From: a virus
Length of the DNA stretch: 64,000 nt
IMG/VR virus record: IMGVR_UViG_3300042485_001041
Coordinates: 1-64,000 of that record
Direction: 5' to 3' (one strand)
Positions 34,325-41,054 of the stretch are shown one piece after another; the first letter of the stretch is position 1; every line of letters begins with the position of its first letter. The notes beneath the pieces were generated by a model that saw nothing but the letters and a program-made list of their open reading frames with translations, did not search any database and was not told the DNA's origin. The translations under genes were made by a program, and so were the position numbers.

Positions 34325-34909
34325 CTACTGCGTTTTTGCTTCTGCTATGGCTTTTGCTTTTGCTTTCGCTATTGCTTTGGCTTTGACTTCAGGGAACTTT
34401 GCCAGCCATGCTTTCGTTCTGGCTGTCATACCTTTCCACGAAGCCCAGTTTTCGCCCCCGTTGCTCATGTGATAAGCAATTTGGGCGTTAATCACAGGGT
34501 TTAGCAATTCGGCATTAGATTCTAAGCCAAACTTTTCTCTGCGATCTGCGCCTAACCCACCGATCATATTGATCTGGAATACTCCGTATGAACTGTCACC
34601 AGTCTTACGATTTCCGTTATAGGCGAGTGGTCGACCATTTGATTCTTTCTTCGCTACTGCCCATGCTTCTCGTAGGTCTTTCCCTTCGAACCCAACCGCA
34701 TTTAGTAGTTCTACTAACTGGTGGTCAGTCAAAGAGTCCGAGTTATGATACTTGGACAGGATTACTTCTTCGTATTGCTTTACTGCTACTAACGCTTCGG
34801 CTCTGGTCGGAGTAAAGGCTGGCGGTAAACCGACAACCCCATTAAGTACCACGAACATCGCTGTAAACAGCGAACCGAATACGATCTTGCCTTTTCGAGT
34901 TAGTTTCAT
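34325..34909 (-). CDS. Lysozyme-like (SLT-type) cell-wall hydrolase
   Basis: 194 residues from ATG 34909 (GGAG 5 bases upstream; ATG 34912 and GTG 34915 also possible). An N-terminal membrane anchor or signal (IVFGSLFTAMFVVLNGVVGL) is followed by a lysozyme-fold domain with catalytic Glu in AVAKKESNG (~89), then SSYGVFQINMIGG and NAQIAYHMS. The C-terminus is an Ala/Lys repeat. It starts at the end of the integrase, an unusual neighbour. Confidence 0.7.
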   Translation of the reverse strand: MKLTRKGKIVFGSLFTAMFVVLNGVVGLPPAFTPTRAEALVAVKQYEEVILSKYHNSDSLTDHQLVELLNAVGFEGKDLREAWAVAKKESNGRPLAYNGNRKTGDSSYGVFQINMIGGLGADRREKFGLESNAELLNPVINAQIAYHMSNGGENWASWKGMTARTKAWLAKFPEVKAKAIAKAKAKAIAEAKTQ

Positions 34910-34911
34910 CA

Positions 34912-36189
34912 TCACTCCAAATAGTCATTGACAGTTTCACCTGCTTTTGACTGGTTGTGACGAAGGCGATGTAAGTATCGCTCTGTCGTCTGTATTGATT
35001 GGTGACCTAGTCGCTCTTTGACCTCATGGACATCTACCCCGTTTTTTAATAACTGGGTAGCGTTTGCGTGCCTGAGATCGTGAGTTCTAGGCTTCCAATC
35101 TATGCCTGACTTGGCTATTGCTTTGTTCCAGATCGTTCTCCATACATCTCGTGGAAGGTGACTCGATTGATCGATAAACCCCTGTTGCTTCTGGTATGGC
35201 TTCTGGTATGGCTTTGCCTTTTGCCTATGCTTTCGCACCGACTCTCGGCAATCACCACACCTACAACCGCCATGCGTGTAGGCATACAGAGTTCCATGCT
35301 GGAACTGTTTTCCGTCTTTTGCGAATGGTCGCTCAGACATTTTATTCTCTCCACGAGAAGCCTCTATTTTACTTTCTATGGTCACTAGTGACTTAGGGAA
35401 GAGCAGATCATCTTTTGCTAGGGCTTTAGCCTTGACATGAGCCTTAATCTCATGTAACAGGGCTTGGCTTAACATAAGGCTTCGCTTATGACCTGACTTG
35501 GTCGCATCGACTACCAAGAATCGACTGCTATGGCTTTTGCCTAGATCGCTCACTCTTCGCTGTACGAACACCTCTCCCGAAGTGAAGTTGATGTCTTTGA
35601 CTCGCAACTCGGTGGCTTCACCGAATCGGCAACCCGAAGCGATCAAGAATTGCGCGAATAATTGGGCATTCTTATTCGGTAAATGCTTAATTATGGACTT
35701 GAACTGCTCTGGCTCTAATACCTGCTGTAAGTCGGCATGGCGTTGCTTAATCCTTATCCCATGAGTCGGGTTACTGGCTAACTCACCCGTCTGGACTAGT
35801 CGCTTAAAGGCAGACCCCAGAGAGGCTTTGACTTGCCTCAGCGTTGCTGGTTGAACCCCACTTAACTTCAACTCTTCCAGCAGGTGAACTAACTTTCGGC
35901 GGTCAATGGAAGTTACTTTGAGATGCCCGATCTTTGGCAGGGCATACTGCCTAAGCACCGACTCGTAACCCTTACGGGTGATAGGCATGAGATCAGCAAC
36001 GGGCAACCACTCTTCGATATAGGTGGATAGGGTCATAGAAGCCCTAGAAGCCCCCTCTGAATCCGATCGCTCGGCTTGTAAGGCGTGGTATTCGGCTTCG
36101 GTTTTCGTATCCCAAGTGCCAGCAGAGAGCCGTTTACCGCCCTTGCGATAATAGCCAGTCCAACGATCTTTACGCTTTACGGCATACAT
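34912..36189 (-). CDS. int: Tyrosine recombinase (integrase) with an inserted Cys-rich segment
   Basis: 425 residues. N-terminal AP2-like arm-binding part (DRWTGYYRKGGKRLSAGTW), core-binding domain, then the catalytic residues: R in SGCRFGEATEL near 186, H-x-x-R in THDLRHANA near 368, H in LGHQS and Tyr in ERYLH near 405. Between the first and second motifs lies an insertion with HGTLYAYTHGGCRCGDCR (near 288-305), a likely zinc knuckle, followed by Lys/Gln-rich repeats. It probably integrates the phage genome. Confidence 0.88.
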   Translation of the reverse strand: MYAVKRKDRWTGYYRKGGKRLSAGTWDTKTEAEYHALQAERSDSEGASRASMTLSTYIEEWLPVADLMPITRKGYESVLRQYALPKIGHLKVTSIDRRKLVHLLEELKLSGVQPATLRQVKASLGSAFKRLVQTGELASNPTHGIRIKQRHADLQQVLEPEQFKSIIKHLPNKNAQLFAQFLIASGCRFGEATELRVKDINFTSGEVFVQRRVSDLGKSHSSRFLVVDATKSGHKRSLMLSQALLHEIKAHVKAKALAKDDLLFPKSLVTIESKIEASRGENKMSERPFAKDGKQFQHGTLYAYTHGGCRCGDCRESVRKHRQKAKPYQKPYQKQQGFIDQSSHLPRDVWRTIWNKAIAKSGIDWKPRTHDLRHANATQLLKNGVDVHEVKERLGHQSIQTTERYLHRLRHNQSKAGETVNDYLE

Positions 36190-36214
36190 AACTAACTTCC
36201 CCCTTCCGCTGCGT

Positions 36215-36261
36215 GTTACTCGTGAGTAACCTACTGCTGAGTAATGTTACTGGTCAGTAAC
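36215..36261. promoter_or_regulatory. Two GTTACT-N4-AGTAAC dyads upstream of the integrase
   Basis: GTTACT-cgtg-AGTAAC (36215-36230) and GTTACT-ggtc-AGTAAC (36246-36261) are perfect dyads with 4-base spacers, 15 bases apart, in the integrase 5' region. A third copy is at 57047-57062. They are candidate sites for a repressor or for the integrase/excisionase. Confidence 0.6.
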
Positions 36262-36269
36262 TTAAAGGT

Positions 36270-36306
36270 CAAAAAATAGCCCCTAGACCAGAACCGATCT
36301 AGGGGC
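36270..36306 (-). terminator. Reverse-strand terminator between the excisionase-like gene and integrase
   Basis: On the reverse strand GCCCCTAGA (36306-36298) pairs with TCTAGGGGC (36287-36279), 9 bp perfect with a 10-nt loop, followed by TATTTTTTG (A-tract 36271-36276 on +). It would stop transcripts from the upstream reverse genes, isolating integrase expression. Confidence 0.75.
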
Positions 36307-36361
36307 GTAAAGGCTAAGGCTTAGGGAATCTGCTCTGAAGTAACTTGCGGTCGGTCGCGGG

Positions 36362-36389
36362 AAAGTTACTTCACGCTCGAAGTAACTTT
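36362..36389. promoter_or_regulatory. 11-bp inverted repeat AAAGTTACTTC / GAAGTAACTTT
   Basis: A perfect 11-bp inverted repeat with a 6-base spacer, using the same GTTACT/AGTAAC half-sites as the nearby dyads. A further GAAGTAACTT half-site lies at 36337-36346. It is probably part of the integrase control or attachment region. Confidence 0.5.
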
Positions 36390-36416
36390 GGGCGGATACC
36401 TTCAGCAGAGTTAGAG

Positions 36417-36614
36417 TTACTTATCCAGTTCAATCTCGATCTGGTTTGCTCTCTTACTCTGCCATTCGGTGATCGTTTCTTGCTTCCAGATAGGCGTTCG
36501 CCCCATGTAGCGATCTGGCTCTGGAAGGGTGCTTCGCTTTCGATAGGTGTAAATCGTTTCCACCTTTAGACCCGTTAAGGTAGCGATGTCGGTACTTGTT
36601 AGCCATTCGCTCAC
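36417..36614 (-). CDS. Excisionase-like helix-turn-helix protein
   Basis: 65 residues. WLTSTDIATLTGLKVETIYT then YRKRSTLPEPDRYMGRTPIW fits the MerR-like HTH_17/AlpA excisionase fold. It is upstream of the integrase and separated from it by dyads and a terminator. It likely directs excision or regulates int. Overlaps the next upstream gene by 4 bases. Confidence 0.7.
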   Translation of the reverse strand: MSEWLTSTDIATLTGLKVETIYTYRKRSTLPEPDRYMGRTPIWKQETITEWQSKRANQIEIELDK

Positions 36615-37087
36615 TTAGTTTCACCATTCTTTGATTTAGTTTCATCTGGATTTTTTCCCCACTTCAATTCTCTAGTTTGGGCATCTGCCCATAGATAGGG
36701 CGATGAAATACCTACTTTGAAATCGTAATACTCTGGTGCTTTACGCTTTAAGTTGCTCTGGTGCGATAGGTGTAACACTTCATCACCAACCCAGAATGGA
36801 AGTCCTGTATCTGGAAGTAACGCATGAACTGCCACGAATCTAGCGAGCATCGTGTCCTGATAGCCCCTAGCACGCCACTCCATACAGATAGCCATTCCGT
36901 ATTCGCATAGAGCGCGTTCATAACCGCGCCACATTTTAACAGCAGGGTGATTAACCCAACCTTCGCTATTACCGAGAAGAGTATTAAGAATCTGCCACGC
37001 TTCAACGCGCTGTTTACCTAATCGCCTGTAATCAAGTGCCATAGCAGTTTTACCGAACTCGGCATAAGGCATGAATGTATTAACCAT
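36611..37087 (-). CDS. Pyrimidine-dimer DNA glycosylase-like (endonuclease V family) protein
   Basis: 158 residues. MVNTFMPYAEFGKTAMALDY, RRLGKQRVEAWQIL, HPAVKMWRGYERALCEYG and EWRARGY follow the Pyr_excise/T4 endonuclease V-related family of small repair proteins found in actinobacteria. C-terminal YLWADAQTRELKWGKNPDE is also typical. It could repair UV damage in the phage genome. Assigned by recall of motifs. Confidence 0.6.
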   Translation of the reverse strand: MVNTFMPYAEFGKTAMALDYRRLGKQRVEAWQILNTLLGNSEGWVNHPAVKMWRGYERALCEYGMAICMEWRARGYQDTMLARFVAVHALLPDTGLPFWVGDEVLHLSHQSNLKRKAPEYYDFKVGISSPYLWADAQTRELKWGKNPDETKSKNGETK

Positions 37088-37249
37088 TTATTTTCTCCAT
37101 GTAATTTCGCCATGAGTATCGCATTCGAACTCGATAATAGTTTCTTCTCCGCGTAAGTAAGTACCGCAATTTTCGCAATAACCTTCATCTACAAGATGTG
37201 GCATAGTCCAACCGCATACATCTGAGCAATCGCATTCTTCGGTTTCCAT
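37088..37249 (-). CDS. 53-residue zinc-ribbon microprotein
   Basis: Reverse frame from ATG at 37249 to TAA at 37088-37090, filling the space between two larger genes with no overlap. METEECDCSDVCGW then GYCENCGTYLRG and FECDTHGE give three Cys groups, so one or two zinc sites. Unknown function. Confidence 0.6.
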   Translation of the reverse strand: METEECDCSDVCGWTMPHLVDEGYCENCGTYLRGEETIIEFECDTHGEITWRK

Positions 37250-37251
37250 AA

Positions 37252-37521
37252 TTAAAACTCCTTCGCTACTGATTGATACTTGTGGCGTTGCTCTCTGCGC
37301 TTTAAGTTCTGGCGTTCACCTTCGGTAAGTCCACCGAAGATCCCGTAAGCGACATTATTAGTTAGCGCGAAAGTAAGGCACGCATTCTTATCTGCTGGCT
37401 TACAACTGGCGCATAGTGACTTTGCTTCGTGAATCTTTAAGTGTTCAGTCGGGTCTGGAAAGAATATATCTGGGTCATTAGCCGACTGACAGGGCGCATC
37501 TATGATCTCGTATCTAGCCAT
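37252..37521 (-). CDS. WhiB-family Fe-S regulator (second copy)
   Basis: 89 residues. Cysteines at 11, 37, 40 and 48 and the GIFGGLT turn at 60-66 define WhiB. This copy has the standard C-x2-C (unlike 17926-18261) and a basic tail. Lies in the reverse-strand block, so it may control lysogeny or the divergent promoters. Confidence 0.85.
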   Translation of the reverse strand: MARYEIIDAPCQSANDPDIFFPDPTEHLKIHEAKSLCASCKPADKNACLTFALTNNVAYGIFGGLTEGERQNLKRREQRHKYQSVAKEF

Positions 37522-37819
37522 TATCTTTGCCCTTCTTATAGTCGATGAATGTATCTAGCATCTCGCTTAACTCTTCTGGCGTTACTTCTGCTAGTCGAGT
37601 AAGAATCTCGATAACTGTAAGCATTCCCCAGATTAAGTATTCAGGGTCGAGTTCATGCTTTGCCATGATCTCGTTTAAGTGTTCATTAGCGATGTGAGTC
37701 TGAATCTCTTCTGGAAGATGATCTTCTCGCTCTGACTCCAACTTAAATCCGCGACATAACTTCAAGAACTCGTTAGCAAGTTCGATTGAATTAACTCTTA
37801 ATTGCTCTTCACTACTCAT
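37514..37819 (-). CDS. Helical acidic hypothetical protein
   Basis: 101 residues, acidic and helical (IQTHIANEHLNEIMAKHELD; LTRLAEVTPEELSEML). Overlaps WhiB by 8 bases and the upstream HTH microgene by 8. Unknown. Confidence 0.6.
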   Translation of the reverse strand: MSSEEQLRVNSIELANEFLKLCRGFKLESEREDHLPEEIQTHIANEHLNEIMAKHELDPEYLIWGMLTVIEILTRLAEVTPEELSEMLDTFIDYKKGKDNG

Positions 37820-37958
37820 TTATTTTCCCCTTCTGTAAGTAAGTGCTTTCAATCTGACGCACTTGTAACCGAGTTAGTTCGAATTGATCTGCGACTGTTG
37901 CTAGTGACTTACCAGCAAGTCGAAGATCGACTATCTGTTTTTTTATTTCATCGTTCAT
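37812..37958 (-). CDS. 48-residue helix-turn-helix microprotein
   Basis: Reverse frame from ATG 37958 to TAG 37812. MNDEIKKQIVDLRLAGKSLA then TVADQFELTRLQVRQIEST looks like a short sigma-region-4/resolvase-type HTH. It overlaps the downstream gene by 8 bases, supporting translation. A small regulator is plausible. Confidence 0.55.
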   Translation of the reverse strand: MNDEIKKQIVDLRLAGKSLATVADQFELTRLQVRQIESTYLQKGKINE

Positions 37959-38275
37959 AATAGGTATTCCATTCTCTAGGTAAATAAATAGTTAGTAGAG
38001 ATCGCTCAGAAGTAGAACGGGTGCGTGTAATAGGCTCGGACTCGAAAGTCGGTACAGCCCATTAATCTGATCAGATTTTCGTACACTCTTTTCAGTCTTA
38101 TCGAAGTCTGCTAGGTGTGAACGATCTCTACTAATAATGGAATCGAGCAGGGGCAGGTATAACTCTTTTCAACAGCGCGGAAAGTACGCTGAGGACTGTC
38201 ATGGCTATCCTTCAAGGGTAAGGAGTGGGTCATAGAAGCCCAGTTAACCCCTTGTTTACCCCCACTCGATAAGTT
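37959..38275. other. 317-nt gene-free segment rich in inverted repeats
   Basis: Between two reverse-strand genes, with no convincing frame. It holds the 143-nt inverted-repeat element at 37992-38134. A second structured half follows: CAGCG/CGCTG hairpin near 38184-38204 and a GAGTGGG/CCCACTC pairing flanking 38224-38269. Probably contains an RNA gene or a leader. Confidence 0.5.
37992..38134. ncRNA. Candidate structured RNA closed by a 13-bp helix
   Basis: TTAGTAGAGATCG (37992-38004) is the exact reverse complement of CGATCTCTACTAA (38122-38134). Inside are GGCT..GACT-cgaa-AGTC..AGCC (38032-38058) and a 14-nt palindrome AATCTGATCAGATT (38064-38077). The strand cannot be decided; neighbours are reverse-strand. 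No tRNA arms or known ribozyme core were seen. Confidence 0.4.
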
Positions 38276-38524
38276 TTATTCTTCTTCTGGCTCGCAATCG
38301 CAATCTTCTTCTGCGTGTTCATCGCAATTCCATTGGCAGTTTTCACCGACCCAATCGTTGACATGACCAACGCATACATCTAACGCATCGTCTGCGATCT
38401 CGTGTCCGTCTGCCATACCTTTGAAGTCCGATGAATCCCACCATGTAATTACGATCTCTTCTTTGAGATCAGTTGCGTAAGTGCGATTAAGTATTTCGAT
38501 CGCTTCTTTAACTGTAACTATCAT
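38276..38524 (-). CDS. Acidic Cys/His-rich hypothetical protein
   Basis: 82 residues. The N-terminal part is helical (TVKEAIEILNRTYATDLK); the C-terminus is very acidic with CQWNCDEHAEEDCDCEPEEE, a possible metal site. Unknown. Confidence 0.55.
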   Translation of the reverse strand: MIVTVKEAIEILNRTYATDLKEEIVITWWDSSDFKGMADGHEIADDALDVCVGHVNDWVGENCQWNCDEHAEEDCDCEPEEE

Positions 38525-38677
38525 TTATTTATCCAATCCGTAGCACTCGACCATTGATTTGAAGCAGTAATGATCGCCAACCCAGTTGATGTGGTTAACG
38601 ATCGCACCAATAATTAGTAGAACGATGATCGAACTGATGATCGCTACTACCCAACCTAACTTAGTTAAATTATTCAT
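38525..38677 (-). CDS. 50-residue membrane microprotein
   Basis: ATG at 38677 shares one base with the upstream stop (TAATG) and follows AGAGGG. One transmembrane segment (GWVVAIISSIIVLLIIGAIV) then a Cys-containing tail. A longer frame upstream is unlikely because of the coupled start. Unknown. Confidence 0.55.
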   Translation of the reverse strand: MNNLTKLGWVVAIISSIIVLLIIGAIVNHINWVGDHYCFKSMVECYGLDK

Positions 38678-39258
38678 TACGCAACCCTCTCTAGGTACAT
38701 TCGGTATCTCCATGAGTTTCGTTCGATAAGAGTTTTCTCTTGGTGGCAACTAGCGCAACGAATCACGCACTTATTAATCTCGCGTTGGATTATGTGTGAC
38801 GGGTAATTCTTTAAGACTCCGTTGCTGATGTCGAAAAGTTTTTTACCGCGCACATGGTCGAAGGTTGCTTGAAGCGGATTAATCATTCCGCAATCAACGC
38901 ATGGCTTCTGGTAATAACGAAATACAAGTCTGCGAGCAGGACTCTCTTTCGTTATGTGATTGTGCTTTTGTATCGCACTAACGCATGGTTTACATCTACC
39001 TTCTCGACTTGGTTTGCGCCCTTTGCGATTTGCTAATTGAAATGATGAAATTACTTTCACCTTCTCGCATGATGAACACTTGCGTTTGCCTTTGGCTTCT
39101 AGTGCTAATCGTTTAGCAGTTCGATCTGCCGAAGTTTTACGCTGAATAGACTGGCAACGCTTACACCTTGCGCGTTTTCCATACTTGCCGTCAACGAACT
39201 TATTAAACTCTTTGAGTGGCAAGTCCTTGAAGCAACCTAAGCAGTTTTTAGTACGCAT
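38677..39258 (-). CDS. HNH endonuclease with N-terminal zinc knuckles
   Basis: 193 residues. Several CxxC pairs (CLGCFKDLP, CKRCQS, CSSCEK, CKPC) precede a C-terminal HNH: CVDCGMINPLQATFDHVRG, then CVIRCASCHQEKT. Resembles the stand-alone HNH proteins common in actinophages and the gene near 51919. Could be a homing or packaging nuclease. Confidence 0.75.
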   Translation of the reverse strand: MRTKNCLGCFKDLPLKEFNKFVDGKYGKRARCKRCQSIQRKTSADRTAKRLALEAKGKRKCSSCEKVKVISSFQLANRKGRKPSREGRCKPCVSAIQKHNHITKESPARRLVFRYYQKPCVDCGMINPLQATFDHVRGKKLFDISNGVLKNYPSHIIQREINKCVIRCASCHQEKTLIERNSWRYRMYLERVA

Positions 39259-39966
39259 TTAATCCCAATCAGTAGTTAGTCCTGCGAGAGAGAGAGTTTT
39301 ATACTTTAGATCGTCATGGTTAGACGGCGTTACATAACCAACCACGAATCTACTTCCAGTAGTCGCAACGATCACGCCTCTACGCAATCGACCATGAGCC
39401 TGAACCCATACCCTGTCACCAACGAAGGCGTTATATGGTGGCTTCGCGTTCTGCCAACTACCTTCGTATTGTTCACCAGCAAGCGAGATCAGTTCATTTT
39501 TAATAGCGCGAATCTTTGAAAGTATCTCTAATTTATCTTTCGCCACTTTCATAGTTTTAGCCATTGATCTACCGCGACCGATACCGCACACCACCGCATG
39601 ATGAGTTAGCCAATTTAACTCTGCGTTATCATGCTTCGTGCCGATCTCCCACGCATACGCCGTATAAACATTTACTAGTTTAGTTTCACCATAACCACCA
39701 ACCAGAGAAGCATCAACGCTGTAATGAGAAGTTAACGGGTTGCCATTAACATCTAAAACTTCTCGCATTGAGTATCTAACTTCGGTGATAATTAGTTGAA
39801 AGTGATCTTTGAAAGTTTCTTCATGGAAGATAGTTTCAATAACTTTTATCTCGTGAGTTGTATCCATGAACTTGTAACTATCAGGCTGTCTGCGACCAGT
39901 CCATTCGTTAGTGTGGAAGTGATACTTCTCGTAGCACACTTTGAATCGATCTAAGAAAATACTCAT
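39259..39966 (-). CDS. Hypothetical protein with SH3-like end
   Basis: 235 residues. A central domain with LTHHAVVCGIGRGRSMAKTM and a C-terminal GDRVWVQAHGRLRRGVIVAT, suggesting an SH3/KOW-type barrel that could bind nucleic acid or a peptide. Unknown family. Overlaps the upstream gene by 4 bases. Confidence 0.55.
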   Translation of the reverse strand: MSIFLDRFKVCYEKYHFHTNEWTGRRQPDSYKFMDTTHEIKVIETIFHEETFKDHFQLIITEVRYSMREVLDVNGNPLTSHYSVDASLVGGYGETKLVNVYTAYAWEIGTKHDNAELNWLTHHAVVCGIGRGRSMAKTMKVAKDKLEILSKIRAIKNELISLAGEQYEGSWQNAKPPYNAFVGDRVWVQAHGRLRRGVIVATTGSRFVVGYVTPSNHDDLKYKTLSLAGLTTDWD

Positions 39967-40580
39967 GCCACCGAATCCCTTGCTTCGAGAATCTTCTCGA
40001 TTAGTGTTTGAAGTACGCGAGCATCGAACTCGACAGTCGCTATTGGCGTGTAGTCACCATTCGCATCTCTGCGATTACCAACTGAACCGCGAACGCTGTT
40101 AATGCGATCACCGATAATTGTTTTTAGCGCGAGCATTGAAGAATCAAGAATGCGCTGTTGGTAGTTTTCCAACTCTGCTCTCTTGCGTTGCGCCTCTTCG
40201 CGTTCGATACGAGCCTTCTCTTCACGAGCCTGTTCTTCTGCTTCACGAACTGCCCAACGCGCTTCTAGTGACGGATATTCAGCCACGATGTCCTGTGGGC
40301 GTGCGAGCCAGTAAGTCCATTCATCAGGTTTGGTTGCCCACTTCTGAGATCGCACCATGTAACCAACGCTTCGTGCGCCCTTGTCGGCAGGTTGGAAGTT
40401 TGGGTTATGTGGTGAATCAAATCGAAATACCTTGTAATCGTATTTATCTAGTGACACTAATTCCGCATTCGCAAGTGAACCGCGACTTACAGTATCGGGA
40501 TTTTTCTTATCCGATGATGAATAATCCCATGAAGGAATTACGCCGTAGTGAACTCCAACTTTTAATTCGCCTGATTTCAT
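39963..40580 (-). CDS. Hypothetical protein with coiled coil
   Basis: 205 residues. An N-terminal beta-rich part (GVHYGVIPSWDYSSSDKKNP), then a coiled coil near 110-150 (REAEEQAREEKARIEREEAQ) and a C-terminal domain. Unknown; pairs with the previous gene. Confidence 0.55.
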   Translation of the reverse strand: MKSGELKVGVHYGVIPSWDYSSSDKKNPDTVSRGSLANAELVSLDKYDYKVFRFDSPHNPNFQPADKGARSVGYMVRSQKWATKPDEWTYWLARPQDIVAEYPSLEARWAVREAEEQAREEKARIEREEAQRKRAELENYQQRILDSSMLALKTIIGDRINSVRGSVGNRRDANGDYTPIATVEFDARVLQTLIEKILEARDSVA

Positions 40581-40967
40581 TTATTTATTCTCCTTAGTTA
40601 CTAGTTCGATAATTCGTTCGGCAGTTTGATCGAGTGCTACATCAACGATAGTTACATCGCTGTTAACGCTTTTCAAGTGATCTGTAATAACTTTAGTTAT
40701 ACATTTTTCGTAATCGTAATCTTCATCTGTATTTTGATCTAACACTAAGTTGCCGTTATTAGAATCGTAATAAACAGTTACAAGTAATTGTTTTTTCTTC
40801 ATGTTTAGTTTCCCTTGTTTAGTTAAAGAGTTCGCGCACTTTACGCAAACCGAGTAGAGGTAGCCGTCAGGATAAGTAACTTCTCTTTCATTCTTAGAGT
40901 TACTAATAAGTTCTCGGCATTCATAGCATGAGATAAGAGCCTTTACTTTTATTCCCTTGTAATTCAT
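40581..40967 (-). CDS. Two-part small protein with an internal start
   Basis: 128 residues from ATG 40967 (AAGGGAAAC upstream). The N-terminal half is a zinc ribbon (CYECRELI ... CVKCANS). At codon 56 an in-frame ATG (40802) is preceded by the same AAGGGAAAC-type ribosome site, so a 73-residue product MKKKQLLVTVYYDSN... may also be made. This may be a fusion of two ancestral genes. Confidence 0.55.
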   Translation of the reverse strand: MNYKGIKVKALISCYECRELISNSKNEREVTYPDGYLYSVCVKCANSLTKQGKLNMKKKQLLVTVYYDSNNGNLVLDQNTDEDYDYEKCITKVITDHLKSVNSDVTIVDVALDQTAERIIELVTKENK

Positions 40968-41054
40968 ATTCGTTTCCCTTGTTAGTTGGTTAGGGGTGGA
41001 GTGGGGCAAGTTAGTACCAAGCCCCACCCCACCGAGTCACCTAGAGAGTGACAT

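Noticed and set aside
38064-38077. CTGATCAG palindrome as part of a hammerhead ribozyme
   Set aside because: The core CUGANGA and matching GAAA are not present in the required order.
36030-38241. Exact 15-mer GGGTCATAGAAGCCC in both the integrase gene and the 38.2-kb gap, considered as an attachment core
   Set aside because: About two such 15-base matches are expected by chance in 64 kb, and neither site has att-like surroundings.
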